Source: Paragonimus westermani (taxonomy: Eukaryota > Platyhelminthes > Trematoda > Plagiorchiida > Troglotrematidae). Taken from it: DNA of 64,000 bases. This document shows positions 14,016 to 25,462 of the stretch, piece after piece (within the stretch, counting starts at the first letter, position 1; every line of letters starts with the position of its first letter). A program made the translations under genes and the position numbers. A model generated the notes under the pieces. It ran no database searches. It saw only the letters and a program-made list of their open reading frames with translations, and had not been told where the DNA came from. The DNA lies in NCBI GenBank assembly GCA_008508345.1, contig QNGE01000914.1:91606-155605 (forward strand), in the 5' to 3' direction.

Positions 14016-14715
14016 GTCAGCCTGTAATATTGCTGATGAGATATCAGCGAGGATAGCAAAGGCACGAGTTGCCTTTTCCAAACTGCATCATCTGTGGCGT
14101 CGAAAAGACGTTCTGTTGTCGCTATATATAACGCCTGTGTGCGTTCCATTTTAATGTATGGTTCGGAAACGTGACTTGTTCACAAGGAAGATATCAACAG
14201 ACTTGCTGTGTTTGACCGTCGTTGTCTCCGTCACTTGTCCCAAATTAAGTGTGCTGATCGCGTGAGCAATGTGGCAGTGCGCCGGCGCGTATTCCGGAAC
14301 GTTCGGGATGCGCGATCAATTGGTCAACTGATTACGTCGCACGTGCTCCGTATGCCAGCTGCGTGTTTACCTTACCGGGCATTATATACTGAGGCCACCA
14401 ACAGCTGTGTAAAACCGCGTGGTCACGAAATATGAAGACCTTGACTGCTCCATTGAGCAAAGTGGGCAGGCGTTGCCTGCCTGGATGAGGTCCCCGTGAT
14501 CACTCAATCCGCTGATTAGATACGCTATCCGAGATGGCGGTGTATCGCAGTCTATGGCGTACTTGTATCCACACCATTTCTATTTCTTCCGCTTAGTCTT
14601 CTTTTAGTATTTGTCGACCTTCTAATTAATGTTTCCTTCTAGAGTATTCCACGTTACTGTTGAGGTGAGCAGTGGCCCGAGCCACAGTACCTTTTGGTCA
14701 GGCTCATGGCTATTA

Positions 14716-14733
14716 TGATGATGATGATGATGC
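14716..14733 (+). repeat. ATG-type short tandem repeat, probable LINE 3' tail
   Basis: A run of ATG units follows the LINE coding end and about 280 bp of 3' untranslated sequence. RTE-clade elements commonly end in short tandem repeats rather than poly(A), so this is a likely 3' terminus. Confidence 0.5.
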
Positions 14734-14737
14734 AATG

Positions 14738-17700
14738 CAGGAACTTTTATATAGAAACGGACTTCCAACACTTAACACAGTTTAGATTGTTTTGTCAAAC
14801 GTTCAGTGGAAATGTCAACAGTGCAATCCGTTTTTCTGGCAACATTCCGTTTGCCGGGTATTTCTGTACTCTGTATAACGAGTAAGATTTAAATTCTATA
14901 CTGGTTTGTTCAGCAAATATGCTGCGACACTCAGCGTATGTTAGTGTTATCGTTATTGTTTGTTCAATGGGATGGAATGCAGTTGCCTGCAGTTTCACTT
15001 TCATGGACTTGAAATTATCACGTGGTGTAATCTTGCGATGAAAACTCTTTCTATGCAAAAACACTGGGGTTACTGGCGACACTGACACACCAGTCTCTTC
15101 TTTGTTTTCATTAGATGTTACTTGTTCTACCAGAGAATCCATAAAATATATTTGAATTTTCATTTCAATCAGTAGATTTAAATCCAACATCACAAAACTC
15201 AGTTTCTTCTATGGATTTTATTTGCTAATCTTTAATAGTTAACTATGCGCGCCTTCTACTATCTGGAATTTACTTCGTTCAAATGAATAAAGTCCGTTAT
15301 CCTCATACTAATTATCTGATCGGTACTTTTTATACTGCTGCATGCTTCTAGCTGGAGTGATTCAAAGAAAAAAATGGTTTAGTATTTAACGTTTGGTTGA
15401 AGCTGGTGCTCACATATAATTTGTTTTACTCTTCAGCTTGCATGGGATAAGTGTGAGAGGATTCAGTACAAAAGACACTAAGCCACACTGGAAACGAAAA
15501 CTATATTTCTGTCGGTTGTGGATCTTACTTAGCTCTTATCCACAAACGGAATACACTATTCAACAATGTCCACCTGGAACATACCTACAAGAGAGCCAAG
15601 TTAGGCCAAATTATTTTCGTCTTAATTTTGACACAGAATCAAACAATTCATATGCAGTCACGAGAGGGACACATCTGCGTTATATTCCACCCCTACATGA
15701 AGTACCTCATCAATGGTATGTGAATGGAGCCGCTTAAGCTGTCCGCCTTCATTTCAGGCAACCGACGCTGAACAAAGTAAATCCTTACCATTGGTCTGGA
15801 GCAGAGTTGTTGAAGGTAACTACAGAATGTGTGGGTGGATAATGTTGGAGGCCACTACTCCAAAACGTTCCATATTTTGCATTTATTGCAGGTTTAAAAA
15901 CACAGCTGCCGTTCGGGATTGATTTTTAACAAGAAAATAAACATGAAAGCCATAAATGCTACAGATGAGTTAATAGTTTGGCATCTAAATTATGAGGCGC
16001 GGTAAATTACATCAAGTGTACACTGGAGCAAACTCAGTTGTGCGGTTATGACAGGGCTGTACATTGCCATTTCGGTACACCAGCTTTCCACAAATGTGTA
16101 CACCGTATCATTATTTTAAAGCATAGTATTGTGTTGAATATGGGAGAAGTAGGGATATTATTTGAGTAATTGCGTTACGCTTGTGTACACAAGAGCCCAC
16201 GTTCTTAGTTCCCCTCTCGCGGAGGGTTTTCGGCTTCGAGCAGTAAACATGGTTACTATGGCTCAGGTTGCATTGCTACTAATGATGGACTGTGAAGCAA
16301 CAGAGTAATACTTAAGCACAAATTTGTAAAGAATAGCAGGAGCGGGAAAGGAGAAGGCGGAAGATTAACCAATATTTGCGATACAAAAACATTTTCAATT
16401 CTCAGTTTCTTTCCTACCGTACCGCTGCATTCAGTACAGTCGGAATTATCACTCAAAAACCACTTACCTACCTGTTCACACTGGCTGAAATGCAAACTGT
16501 TCTGATTGTAGCCGATGTGGATTAAATGTCCTGTTTTTAACCGGATGATGGCATTTAGTGAAGAACCGATTGTATTCCAAGGAAAGTTACATGTATTACT
16601 GAGGAAAAGTTATCGCAACTGCGGGATAACACAGAATTTGACAGAATCTGACAAAACATGCCGGGAATCTAGGCTGAAATTTGCAATGTTTTTAGAACAA
16701 AGATTAGAACCATTGTTTAACCTTGGAAGATGGGTTACAGCATCAGTGTTTAGTGGCCAATCCACACTGCTGGTCTGCATGTGCGCCAAATTGGAGGTTA
16801 TAGGTTGGTATCGGGCAAGATTATAGTCAGTTGAGTACTTTCCCTTGTATTCACAGCCACACCTATTTAACATCAGGCTAGTCATGTCAGTCATGCAGGT
16901 ATAAAAATGCTTTGGAATGAGTCGAACAATTGTGTGTGAAACAGAATCCGTTCAGATAGCTGCAGTTATTCAGCTGAACTGTTACAAATTATTGTGTAGG
17001 TAGCAATCAGGGGAAGCTACCACGGTGACTGTTTGGATGACTGACGATAAGGTGAGTATGAATTGGATTTGTTTTTTGTGCAGTGATTGTATTAATTAGG
17101 TCACTCCGGTCTTGATATGCAAGTTGTAAACTTTCTTATTACCCGGTGCACAATGAATACGTTTCCAAAAATTAACGCATAATCTGATTGCGTCCACCAT
17201 AAATACATACTGTTGCTTCAGAAGGTCGTTGGAAACGCAAACTAAGGAGTCATGAACGTTGAGGACTTATGCTGACTGTCATTTTAATACATGGAACTAA
17301 CAGGGGGCGGGGTAACAGTACCTAAACTTGCTGTGTCGACATATTACACGTAACAGATGTAAATGAAAATGTGGTCCTAATAATTCCACACAACCCACAA
17401 CCAATAAAGCTGGTGCATCTTCGGGTCACTGCATGTGCGAACAGAATCAGTCTTTAAGAATGTTCCTAGTCTGTTTTGTTCCGTATCGTAGTTGTATATA
17501 TCAGAATAATGCGAAAAGAAAACATTTAAGCTTCCAGCTTGTACATAACGTTGGTGCTATGTTGCATGCGATTTCACGAACGTTACTTGTGCTAGCTGTC
17601 AGCCCAAACTAATACAGTGACGCAAAAAATGGTTGAGTTTTTCGAGGCTTTCCGAATGGAACCGATAACTGTGACCAAATTATGTGCTCGGTGTACTTTT

Positions 17701-18090
17701 TTCAGTCAATAATTCACTGGTTCAGTGGATAGCTTTGTACACACTGCTTGACGTACTTCTAGCACGTGATAGTGTACTCAGAGAAGTACTTCATTAAGGA
17801 GACAACGTTTGGGAAAACCCCTATGTTAAATGAAATGTCCACATTACACAGACTTTCACAACTACTTCCATAAGCAGTTAAAACTGACGACAGTTATATG
17901 AGGTTATCTATGTTCTATAAAAATTTTCATTTTTCACTGTAACCAGCAATTGCGTAATATGTTTATTTTGTTCGAGCTATGGTGAATGAAGCTGAATGGA
18001 ACAGAAATCCGGAGAAAATATTCACGGATCACCTAGCTAGAAAAATTCTCGCTAACTATTCCACATTCTTCTGAGTGTTTACCTCAAAAG
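14738..18090. other. Stretch without a recognisable gene
   Basis: Several open frames of 60-130 codons occur (14795-15193 minus, 15438-15737 plus, 16515-16826 plus), but none has a domain, splice context or codon pattern that I can defend. The segment at 15540-15600 contains QCPPGTYLQ, a string seen in Cys-rich extracellular repeats, but too few cysteines surround it to call one. Confidence 0.35.
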
Positions 18091-18260
18091 CTGTTTGCAT
18101 GAAAAGCATTTCTGTGGAGTTGTACTACTAACAGAAGTTGATGACGAAAGTGTCATCTTTGGAATGGCTAGTTCGCTAGAACAGGCAATGAAGCAAATGT
18201 TCAGGTTTGGCCCGTCGGTGAATATCAGCTATCTAGCCCAAAAATACAACGTGAACATTG
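18091..18260 (+). CDS. Possible internal exon, product unknown
   Basis: An open segment of 170 bp begins after a plausible acceptor (pyrimidine-rich, ending CTCAAAAG) and ends at a strong donor, ATTG followed by GTGAGC. The frame gives an acidic, well-mixed peptide containing VVLLTEVDDESVIFGMASS and NISYLAQKYNVNIG. I do not recognise a family. Chance is quite possible, because a single exon-sized frame with two splice-like signals is not rare in 64 kb. Confidence 0.28.
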
Positions 18261-18303
18261 GTGAGCAGACTGAGTAATTTTCAGGAAACTGATATCATTG
18301 ATT

Positions 18304-18322
18304 ACATATATATATATATATG
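18304..18322. repeat. (TA)n microsatellite
   Basis: An uninterrupted TA dinucleotide run of about nine units follows the possible exon at 18091-18260. Confidence 0.8.
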
Positions 18323-18928
18323 CTATCACCATCCACTACTTGAGATGGTAGACCTTGTAGAACGAAGAACAGAAATTTGCGCGTCACATGCAATATTAAA
18401 AGTGCGAATGTGAGAAGAGAACACAAAAGATGATAAATCGATGCACGTAAAGTATCGCAAAGTAAAAGCTTTTAATTTTCTATCTTTTCTATGACAAGCG
18501 GAATAATAGAACAAAGGATTTTTGGTAATTATTCCGACACTTACTAAGATACCTGGAACGCTTTAATGAAAAGGTACCACATCGACTATTAAGCTTCCAG
18601 TTCTATTTTAATCCAGCACTAGCCAAAAAACACGTTGTGAAAATCGGTAAGCTGACATCCTTAACATGCATCCAAACCAAAAAACACGTGTGAAATGACA
18701 AAATTTCCTTTACGCGACTACAGAGTTTGTTCGTTTCAAACATACGTCAACAAAATTTCTCCGTGCTGACATGATAATTGTACCACACTTTTGAAGCATC
18801 ACAGACAATACTAGAGACTATTTTGCGTTCTGCTAATTGATTCGTAATGAGATCCGCAGCCACAAAGTAGTTCGGTAAGATTGCTGTGGTTACATAGATT
18901 TATTGTTGGACAAAGAAGTCTCAAGCGT

Positions 18929-19885
18929 TAATGACCGGTCTGTGTACCTGGGAAGCTGTATCAGCAGTGATATAGGTATAAGGCATCGAACAGAAGCTAG
19001 TATCTCCAAGGCTAGGGCAGCGTTTGCTAATCTGGAGCACCTCTGGCAAAAGAGGTATCTCTCTGATGCCTGAAGGTCACGTATATGAGGAAAAAGTGAA
19101 GGATTTGTCACTGCAGTGAAGCTTCACCGCTCTGGGTAGAAGACGTGATAAGTCTTAATGTATTTTACCCGCAAAGTCCACGTTCAACCCCTCGTATCGA
19201 ATGGCCGCGAAGAGTAAACAAGGAGATCAGAATTGGGGTGTTTGCTAATGATTATCAAACAAATTACTCCGTGTAATCCTCACATTTGCACAGATTTACA
19301 TGAGTAGATCATTTAGTGATGATGCGGGCTGGTCTACTGCTACGCTGAGTGCTCTTTGCCGACGTTGCAGCTGACAATCAAAAGATGCGAAGTGGACAGA
19401 TGATGCTGTGGCGCAGGGAAATGAAATAGTTCACGAACGGAGTGGCGAACGCAGGTCGGGTACGTCTCCCGAGCTGGGGCCATCATGACTCAGTGAGTCA
19501 CTGGCTGAAGACGTTAGGTGAAATGGCGGCTAATCGAGTTCAGTGGCGTGAACGTCCTCTCTGTTTGACCGAGTTGTCTGCCGAATGAGTAATTGCGTTT
19601 AATGACGCGAGGCAGTGAAAGCCGTGAGGAAGCTGTCTTGCTGATGACGTTTTATTCTCACCGACAGTCTGGTTGACTGTTTGCATGATGCAGCCTCGTT
19701 TATGTTGAATGTATGAATTTGGACGTGGCTGTAATTTTTTCAGTCGTTAGATGCTTTCCCTTGTCCCTCTTTTTATCTCTCTTTTCCAATGCGGGATTAT
19801 TTTTTTCTTCGTGGTTGTGTGACCATTAGGCGTTACTGAGAACCACTTATGAATTCCTATCTACGGTGATGATGAGGCTTCTCAA
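18929..19885 (+). mobile_element. 5'-truncated RTE-like LINE (C-terminal part and 3' UTR)
   Basis: Only the end of the ORF remains. It opens with VYLGSCISSDIGIRHRTEAS and ISKARAAFANLEHLWQKRYL (about 18940-19070), then, after stops and a frame change, PLWVEDVISLNVF and RIEWPRRVNKEIRIGVF (19125-19250). It ends with RLPSWGHHD, HWLKTLGEMAANRVQW and a stop at 19586-19588. These are the standard C-terminal blocks of the trematode-type RTE protein. The following 300 bp is probably 3' UTR, ending near a short GATGATGA stretch at about 19868. 5' truncation is typical of LINE insertion. It is clearly inactive. Confidence 0.82.
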
Positions 19886-20321
19886 TATACTCCACCAACA
19901 CTTATACCTAACGGTGTGCTAGAAGCTGTATGAAATTTCATCGCGCGATTGAATCAGGTCCTCTGACCTTACTGTAAAACTGCTTGTACAGTGACATCAC
20001 ATCTTTGGTCTCTCGCAGAAATCCCGAAACAGTATGGACGTCATAGAAGTGCAAATTCGTTTGACCTACTTCGTGCGCGTGCCCGGGTCCGAAAGTTTTC
20101 TGTTTTTGGGCATTTTCACAGTAACGGGATTGCGATCTGTCAGAATAAACCTTAAATTCTAAGGCTTCGTTTATCTAAAATAAGTGATTCATGAAACACC
20201 CTTTGCGCCAATGTCATTTTCCGTGTAATTAATAGAGACCCCTCAAGTGAGAATTCAAGATTGTTTTACATATGTCTCATGAGTTTATGTGCGAAAGCGT
20301 ACTTCATTTATAAAATAATTC

Positions 20322-21205
20322 ATGCTCCGGCAAGCCAGCATTATAGAAATTTACGCTAGTGGTAGATATTCTGCCCAACTTGACCTGACAAGATCTTATC
20401 TGCAAGTTGAAACCATTTCAAATTATCGAGATGGTCGTGTCAGACAAGTTAATTCCGGTACATTTGTGGACATCTGCAAGTGGAATGACATTAATCACGT
20501 ACAATCACCGCTCTACTATCTGCAACCAAATGGCTTAACTGAACGGTTTGTGAGCACATTCAGAAGAGCATTTCACGAAGCCAAAGTAGAGGGTTTCACA
20601 GCCGACATCCTCGAAGCGTTCCTCCTCACTTACCGGACGACCCCGGATCGACAATTTTCGGAATGGAAGTCTCCCGCGAAATCTGTCATGTGACGCAGAA
20701 TACAAACAACGAGTGACCCGCTACATTATTCCAAGCTACCAGCGACTAACAGGAATTTTCAGATGGAATGATCGTTCAATCGTAGACATGGAGCTGGAAC
20801 CCGTTACTTTGAGTTTGGTCAACCACTACTGACCAGGGACTACCCAGAGATAGAGATTGCACGGACACTCTAGAGAATTCGAGGCTTCCAAGCCATGATC
20901 CTCTATGAAATTCACGTTAGCCCATGTATCTTGATACGGTCTGCCAATCAGACCAGACCGTTGGGGGTGTGCAAACGGTTTCCTCGGAGAATCTTGATTT
21001 ATTAATGTAAGAGTCACTGGCCAGTGCCAAAGGTTAAGAGGCATTTTAGAGACGCAGAACGTTAAGTTTCAGTGGTCGAACGTCAACAACACCTCGACGA
21101 TTAAGCCTCAGCGGGACCGCTGTGTCCCCATTCCGAGCAAATCCGCACTTGCTCACATAGAATGAACGTTCTGGAAGAGGAGGTGTTAGGAGTTATACCT
21201 CCTAA
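20322..21205 (+). pseudogene. Deleted Ty3/gypsy pol: RT piece joined to integrase and C-terminal tail
   Basis: A 123-codon frame starts with GRYSAQLDLTRSYLQVE, the segment around the first catalytic Asp of gypsy reverse transcriptase. Within about 40 codons it passes into integrase: VNSGTFVDICKWNDINHVQ, then PNGLTERFVSTFRRAF (the Glu of the DDE triad is present) and FLLTYRTTPD. The remaining RT, RNase H and integrase N-terminus are missing, so an internal deletion fused the two parts. After a stop at 20692-20694 the integrase C-terminal part continues in shifted frames: FNRRHGAGTRYFEFGQPLLT (about 20780-20840) and YEIHVS...RSANQTRP (about 20905-20960). A short frame NERSGRGGVRSYTS ends at the TAA 21203-21205, probably the polyprotein end. 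It is inactive. Confidence 0.75.
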
Positions 21206-21500
21206 TGAAGCGGCCACGGCAAATCACACCTTACCGACTGATCGATCCGGCGCCGGGCAGATTGATCTATTTTTCCTCACTCATTTAATCAGACTGCGGT
21301 CGTACGATCGAACGCTTGTACGTAATCCGAAGCTTTTTTCGCGTTTACTTCCTGATGCCCCTTGTAACGTGGATCGTTGTAACGCCCTGACTGTGACGTA
21401 TGATGGTCTCATTTGATATGCAGTGTATCTTAGTATCATTTCACCCTATAAATTTAGAGCCTAATTCTGACTCATTTGATTCTTCCAATAAACTGTATTG
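21184..21500 (+). mobile_element. Probable LTR start of the gypsy copy (3' end not determined)
   Basis: The presumed polyprotein stop overlaps a TGTTAGGAG string at 21184, which could be the TG start of a 3' LTR. An AATAAA-type polyadenylation signal lies at about 21488. I could not find the matching 5' LTR or a clear CA end, so length and identity are uncertain. Confidence 0.35.
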
Positions 21501-24022
21501 CCTCATCTATTTTTCTTCTCGGTTTTGGGTCAAACGACTAAGCGCTCAATCAAAGAGGACGATCCAATAAAATGGACTCCATTCAGCATACGGCTGTATA
21601 ATGAATACTGATGGATTATTTGATTTTTCTGTTGTCATTTACGAGGTAAATGGTTAAGGTCTGAGAGTATCATGTCACTTTCTTCAGGCCAGGTTTTGTA
21701 CAATGATTGAAATAACTTTGTATTAGTGCCGAGTAGTGGGATAGATTTGATTTGGTGGAGTGTATATGACGCAGTTGAATTGGCGGGTAGCTGGGTCCAA
21801 ATGTTACAGTTGCGAACTTCCGGCGTGGCTTCGTAGCACAGCTGATATGGCGCTTGCTGCATTTCGGCATGGCGTTGCTCTCGCTGGTTCCAGTCCACCT
21901 GAATTCCACATTTTTACAACTGAGTCTGTCCTATAGAAATGAACCTGACTTGTTTAAAAAACTTATTTAAATTTTACATTGTTAGTGTTAAGGGCGAAAT
22001 TCTATCTTATAACCGTGATCTTTGAAAGCTGGGAGAGAATGTTTATCCGTGTTGACCAGCTCTCAGATTAGGAGGTTCGTTACACTTTCTTCGGCACCTT
22101 GATTCATCAGACAGTTGGCTGGGGTTTGGACCGACTCCCGTCGTCTTACGTTGATAAAAGCTCTTACGTTTGTTCGTTCGTAATGTAAATATCGTCTGAG
22201 AAGGGGCAGTTGAAATACTTGTTGCGTCCTTTGTTAGATGGATACAATCGACCGTTGGTTGTAAGTTAGGATTGTGAAAGACAGATGTAACTTGGTGTAA
22301 AGATTTCTCAGACAGTCTTCAAATGACTTTCAGTTTAAGTTCCCATGCTGCCTCGAAATCAGTCGTTGTAGTTTGTTGGTTTATGAGCGGAGATCGACGG
22401 CGATCAGTAAAACTTCTTAAATTTGGTCATTAACACCCCATACTAGATGGGCTATCTCGTGAACATGAAAAATTCATTTCCTTTGTCCTATCTTTAACGG
22501 AATTAAAACAAGTTACCACTTTCCGTAATATTGATGCGTTATTATTGGAATAATCTCGATGGGTTTTGGTAAGTGAAAAACTGCGGTCCTTTTGCTGAAA
22601 CATCAAATACGTGTTTAAATATATCACTCTAACATTACCTTAGCAAGTCTTTTTTGGGACAGATAAATATTTCGGATAATTTTTTGTATCCTAATCCATC
22701 TGTTAAATCCTCCCTTAGGGTGGCTGGACAAAATGGAGCTCAGCTGGGCATCCAGACATACTAGCGGATTCATCCACAGCTGTGCAGCCGGATTGGTACA
22801 CCAGAAGCATTCAAGGCACACGCAACGACGATAAGAAATACTGCGAGCATTGGTCGTATGATCGCTGGGACAAACCTATCAGCACGGTTCCACTAGGTTT
22901 GAATGGTATTGTGCCTGTAGAACTGAGACAGATGCGACCGACACGTTGCTCGGATCGGACCACGGTCAGACCCCGCGCGTTATCTCATGGACCGAATTCA
23001 ATTCATTATGGTATAGGAAGTGGCTATCTGTATGAGGACCCGATTCGAGCTAGAAAGATTCCAACGAATTTCTTTTCATACAATTAACTGAGAAATCGAG
23101 ATAAAATAGATTTCAGTCGCAAATCACCCTTGTCTTTCATAAGTTTAGAAAATCAAATTTGCACCCAAGTTGTATACATTTATCATGCTTTGCACGAAGT
23201 TTTGTCATAATGGTAAATATTGCAGTAATATCTGTAGGTTTGTTGACTTCCATCTCTGTTTTGATTGAACTGTGAAATCCATCTTCTATAGCCGTCTCAT
23301 TAGTTAGATGTACACCACAAAACAGTGCTGCGTAAAAAACCTCACATTTCCCCCCATTTACCAAGTATATTGTTTGATACAACTCAGCAAACTTATAACT
23401 AAACAGTGCGTTCCGAATGGAGTAATTTAACTAACTACGGTCACGAAGGTTTCTGTTTGCCCGGCTTATAAATTCAGCCGAGTGAACCATTTCACCGGAC
23501 AATCTTTTTAAGCTGTCTGTACGAACACAGGTGTAATATTTACTGGATACAAGCCTAGTGACCCTTTTTCCTGTCTGGATATCTAACAAGGTGTTTACCG
23601 TTGCATATGATGGGGTTGGGTAGCTATTCCACAAAAACGTTCGTTATTGAGCTGAGACATTCACATTACAGTGTGACTAGATATCGACAAGTAGATCGTA
23701 AAAACATACCTGGCGTTGTTCAGGAAATTAGTTGGTAAATTGGAAATGCCTATATTAGTATTACCAACCGTAAATCTGCCCGAGGTGAAAACTCATTTCA
23801 TATGTTCTCACCACTGCTGAATAACTGCGAAAACCGCATTCATTTAGCAGAAAAAACAACTAATCCACTCTGACGGTGCATTATGCTAAGACAGATAAAC
23901 CCACAGCAATGTAAAAATAACGGTTAAGCTTCTTTTTGCATATAGCGTCAACCGCTGAAGGACACTCAGTAGTGTTGTGAATTAGCACAAGCTATAAAGC
24001 AAACCTCCCTTGTGGCATGTAG
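21501..24022. other. Stretch without an assignable gene
   Basis: Open frames at 21635-21898 (minus) and 22782-23087 (plus, 101 codons) have mixed composition but no motif I recognise. The second could belong to an unidentified retroelement, since it is GC-richer than its surroundings. The rest is AT-rich and featureless. Confidence 0.35.
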
Positions 24023-24049
24023 TTGCCAATAAAACGCGGCATTGCATGC
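24023..24049 (+). CDS. Possible 5' part of an exon split by the LTR element
   Basis: If the LTR element and one copy of its 4-bp duplication are removed, the 27 bp here (after an AG at 24021-24022) join in frame to 25467-25644. The result is a continuous open stretch of about 205 bp ending at a GTAAGT donor. The acceptor is weak. Product unknown. See the finding on exon interruption. Confidence 0.22.
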
Positions 24050-24386
24050 TGTAGAGTCTGTTACCATTTCGATCTTTTGTTACATACCATTCTTCATACC
24101 GGTTATGTTCATTGTACATATTAACTACTTGTCTATTGTTTGAATCAATACACTACTTCGTCCTCGCGCGTTTCGCCTTCTGCTCGCACGCGGTCCTGGT
24201 TATCGTGGACTAACGGTGACAACGTTCATTTAGCTCGCTGGAGGAACCAAGTCCGTTATTACTAAAGGCAAGAATCTTCTTGCAATACGCAGCAGACTTA
24301 GTGTAGTGGAATTAGTTGCCGACACCTACTGTGAATTCTTGTATTTGCCTTGAGGTACTGTTCCCCCAACTCTCCGTTCCACTACA
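24050..24386 (+). repeat. 5' LTR (337 bp)
   Basis: It runs from TGTAGAGTCTG to CCACTACA. The last 55 bp (24332-24386) recur at 25408-25462, which fixes the right edge. The left edge is fixed by the target duplication. The upstream half (U3) contains a GC-rich patch near 24165-24200. Confidence 0.85.
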
Positions 24387-24390
24387 TATT

Positions 24391-24403
24391 TGGTGAGCCC
24401 GAG
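24391..24403 (+). promoter_or_regulatory. Probable tRNA primer binding site
   Basis: TGGTGAGCCCGAG lies four bases after the 5' LTR. A TGG start (complement of the CCA tail of tRNA) at this position is expected for minus-strand priming. I cannot name the tRNA. Confidence 0.5.
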
Positions 24404-24513
24404 TTTATTTGTTTATTCGATTATTTTTCTACATTTTCTACACAACCCCCCAAAATTTTCTTTTCTCCATTTGATCGACTCCTTCTTTGAGTGTTTTTTC
24501 TCTCTCCCTGAAC

Positions 24514-25341
24514 ATGACCGATTCTGAACCAGATCCCACCGCATCGGAGAATGCAGTTTATGTCAAACTTCCTGAGTTCGGTAGTCGCGATCCTAGGCTT
24601 TGGTTTGCTCAAGTCGAGGCTATCTTTGATTCTAGAAGAATACGTTCTCAAAAGTCCATGTATAATTTCATAGTTGCCAACCTCCCCGAGCAGGTCGCTA
24701 CCGAGGTCGCCGACCTCATCTACACTCGACCCAGCGTTAGCCCGTACGACACTCTAGAGGCCGCAATCATCGGACGAACTGCAGCAACCGACGAGCAGAA
24801 CCTGCGCAAACTTCTGGCAGGAGTAGAGTTGGGTGACAGAACTCCTTCACAACTCCTCCGTCACATGACACAGCTTCAGAGCAAACATACGGTAAACGAA
24901 CCAATTCTACGTGAGTTGTGGCACAAAAATCTGCCAGACGATATTCGAAAAGTATTGTCTATACTTGATAAGGACACACCACTCCAAAAACTTGCAGAGC
25001 TGGCTGACCAAGTATATGAGAGTTATCAGAGTCGCACTGTATCTCATGTGCATTCATCAGAAGTGTCTTCAGGCCGTAGTTGGCCGACGGAAGTGGACGC
25101 TCTGGAACAGCAGTTTTCCGAAATGTCCATGCAGCTCTCTGCAATCTCTAAACAACTGGCAGCCCAGTCAGGAGGCCCTCCCTACCGCCGCCAGTCCCGA
25201 AGTCGTTCACGCAGACGGCGAGGCAGTCGAAACGTGTGTTACCAACATCGTCGGTTTGGCGCTAAAGCTGTCCGTTGTACCAGACCATGCAGTTTTGCTA
25301 AGGATAACCCTCATTCGGGAAACGCGGAGGCCAGACAGTAA
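24514..25341 (+). CDS. gag: Gag protein of the Ty3/gypsy element
   Basis: An intact frame of 275 codons from the first ATG at 24514. The open frame extends a few codons upstream to 24487 but without ATG. The N-terminal two thirds (KLPEFGSRDPRLWFAQVEAI, then NLPEQVATEVADLI and LRHMTQLQS) match the capsid-like Gag region found in flatworm and arthropod gypsy elements. It is followed by a Ser/Arg-rich basic stretch (RRQSRSRSRRRRGSR) and a single Cys/His cluster, CYQHRRFGAKAVRCTRPC, the atypical zinc finger of this Gag family. The stop (25339-25341) overlaps an ATG at 25341 in the -1 frame, where ATAVHGASNCRLFYVFDRS looks like the start of the protease. Pol is lost just before the expected aspartic protease active site. 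An open gag in an otherwise dead element is notable. Confidence 0.85.
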   Translation: MTDSEPDPTASENAVYVKLPEFGSRDPRLWFAQVEAIFDSRRIRSQKSMYNFIVANLPEQVATEVADLIYTRPSVSPYDTLEAAIIGRTAATDEQNLRKLLAGVELGDRTPSQLLRHMTQLQSKHTVNEPILRELWHKNLPDDIRKVLSILDKDTPLQKLAELADQVYESYQSRTVSHVHSSEVSSGRSWPTEVDALEQQFSEMSMQLSAISKQLAAQSGGPPYRRQSRSRSRRRRGSRNVCYQHRRFGAKAVRCTRPCSFAKDNPHSGNAEARQ

Positions 25342-25407
25342 TGGCGACGGCTGTTCATGGCGCTTCAAACTGTCGCCTATTTTATGTGTTCGACCGTTCC
25401 ACTGCCA
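25341..25407 (+). pseudogene. Residual start of pol (protease leader), truncated
   Basis: A -1 frame relative to gag encodes SNCRLFYVFDRST, which resembles the segment just upstream of the protease active site in related elements. The sequence then switches to LTR sequence at about 25408. The junction lies at a short TGAATTC-like stretch, suggesting a microhomology-mediated deletion (inference). Confidence 0.55.
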
Positions 25408-25462
25408 TGAATTCTTGCATTTGCCTTGAGGTACTGTTCCCCCAACTTTCCTTTTCACTACA
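25408..25462 (+). repeat. 3' LTR remnant (last 55 bp)
   Basis: It matches 24332-24386 with about four differences and ends in ACTACA directly before the repeated ATGC. Confidence 0.85.

Larger units (their letters stand above)
12288..14737 (+). mobile_element. RTE-like non-LTR retrotransposon (LINE), degenerate, interrupted by an assembly gap
   Basis: This is a plus-strand LINE copy. From about 12415 the endonuclease reads AGVGMVLS, then LLDWIPVDSRLCAVRL, AGDFNAQLGR (catalytic GDFN strand, about 12700) and WTQLDHIAVSYRW (SDH-region equivalent, about 12905). The linker to the reverse transcriptase (RRTPPGSVY, LFSLIRGCTG, RWAEHFE) runs to the gap. The RT core is hidden in N. After the gap come SACNIADEISARIAKARVAF, LWRRKDV, SILMYGSET and FDRRCLRHLSQIKCADRVSN, the usual C-terminal end of RTE-type proteins. 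Frameshifts and stops (after DFRR at 12662, after WRDC at 12949, near 14154) show it is inactive. The 3' end carries an ATG-repeat tail at about 14716-14733. It is of the same general type as the copies at 18.9 and 32.5 kb. Confidence 0.88.
24050..25462 (+). mobile_element. Ty3/gypsy LTR retrotransposon, internally deleted, with target duplication
   Basis: The borders are sharp. TGTAGAG begins at 24050 and ACTACA ends at 25462, giving TGTAG...CTACA terminal inversion. ATGC at 24046-24049 is repeated at 25463-25466, a 4-bp target site duplication. Inside are a complete 337-bp 5' LTR, a gag gene, the first codons of pol and only the last 55 bp or so of a 3' LTR (from about 25408). Protease, RT, RNase H, integrase, polypurine tract and most of the 3' LTR are gone. 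The element cannot move by itself. The shared 55 bp of the two LTR ends differ at about four positions, so the insertion or the deletion is not very recent. Confidence 0.88.

Noticed and set aside
13097..14149. Long open frames of 200-319 codons on both strands
   Set aside because: They are open only because they cross the block of Ns. The real coding content is the broken LINE.
22782..23087. 101-codon plus frame as a gene
   Set aside because: No recognisable motif. It may be part of an unidentified retroelement, but I cannot support a call.
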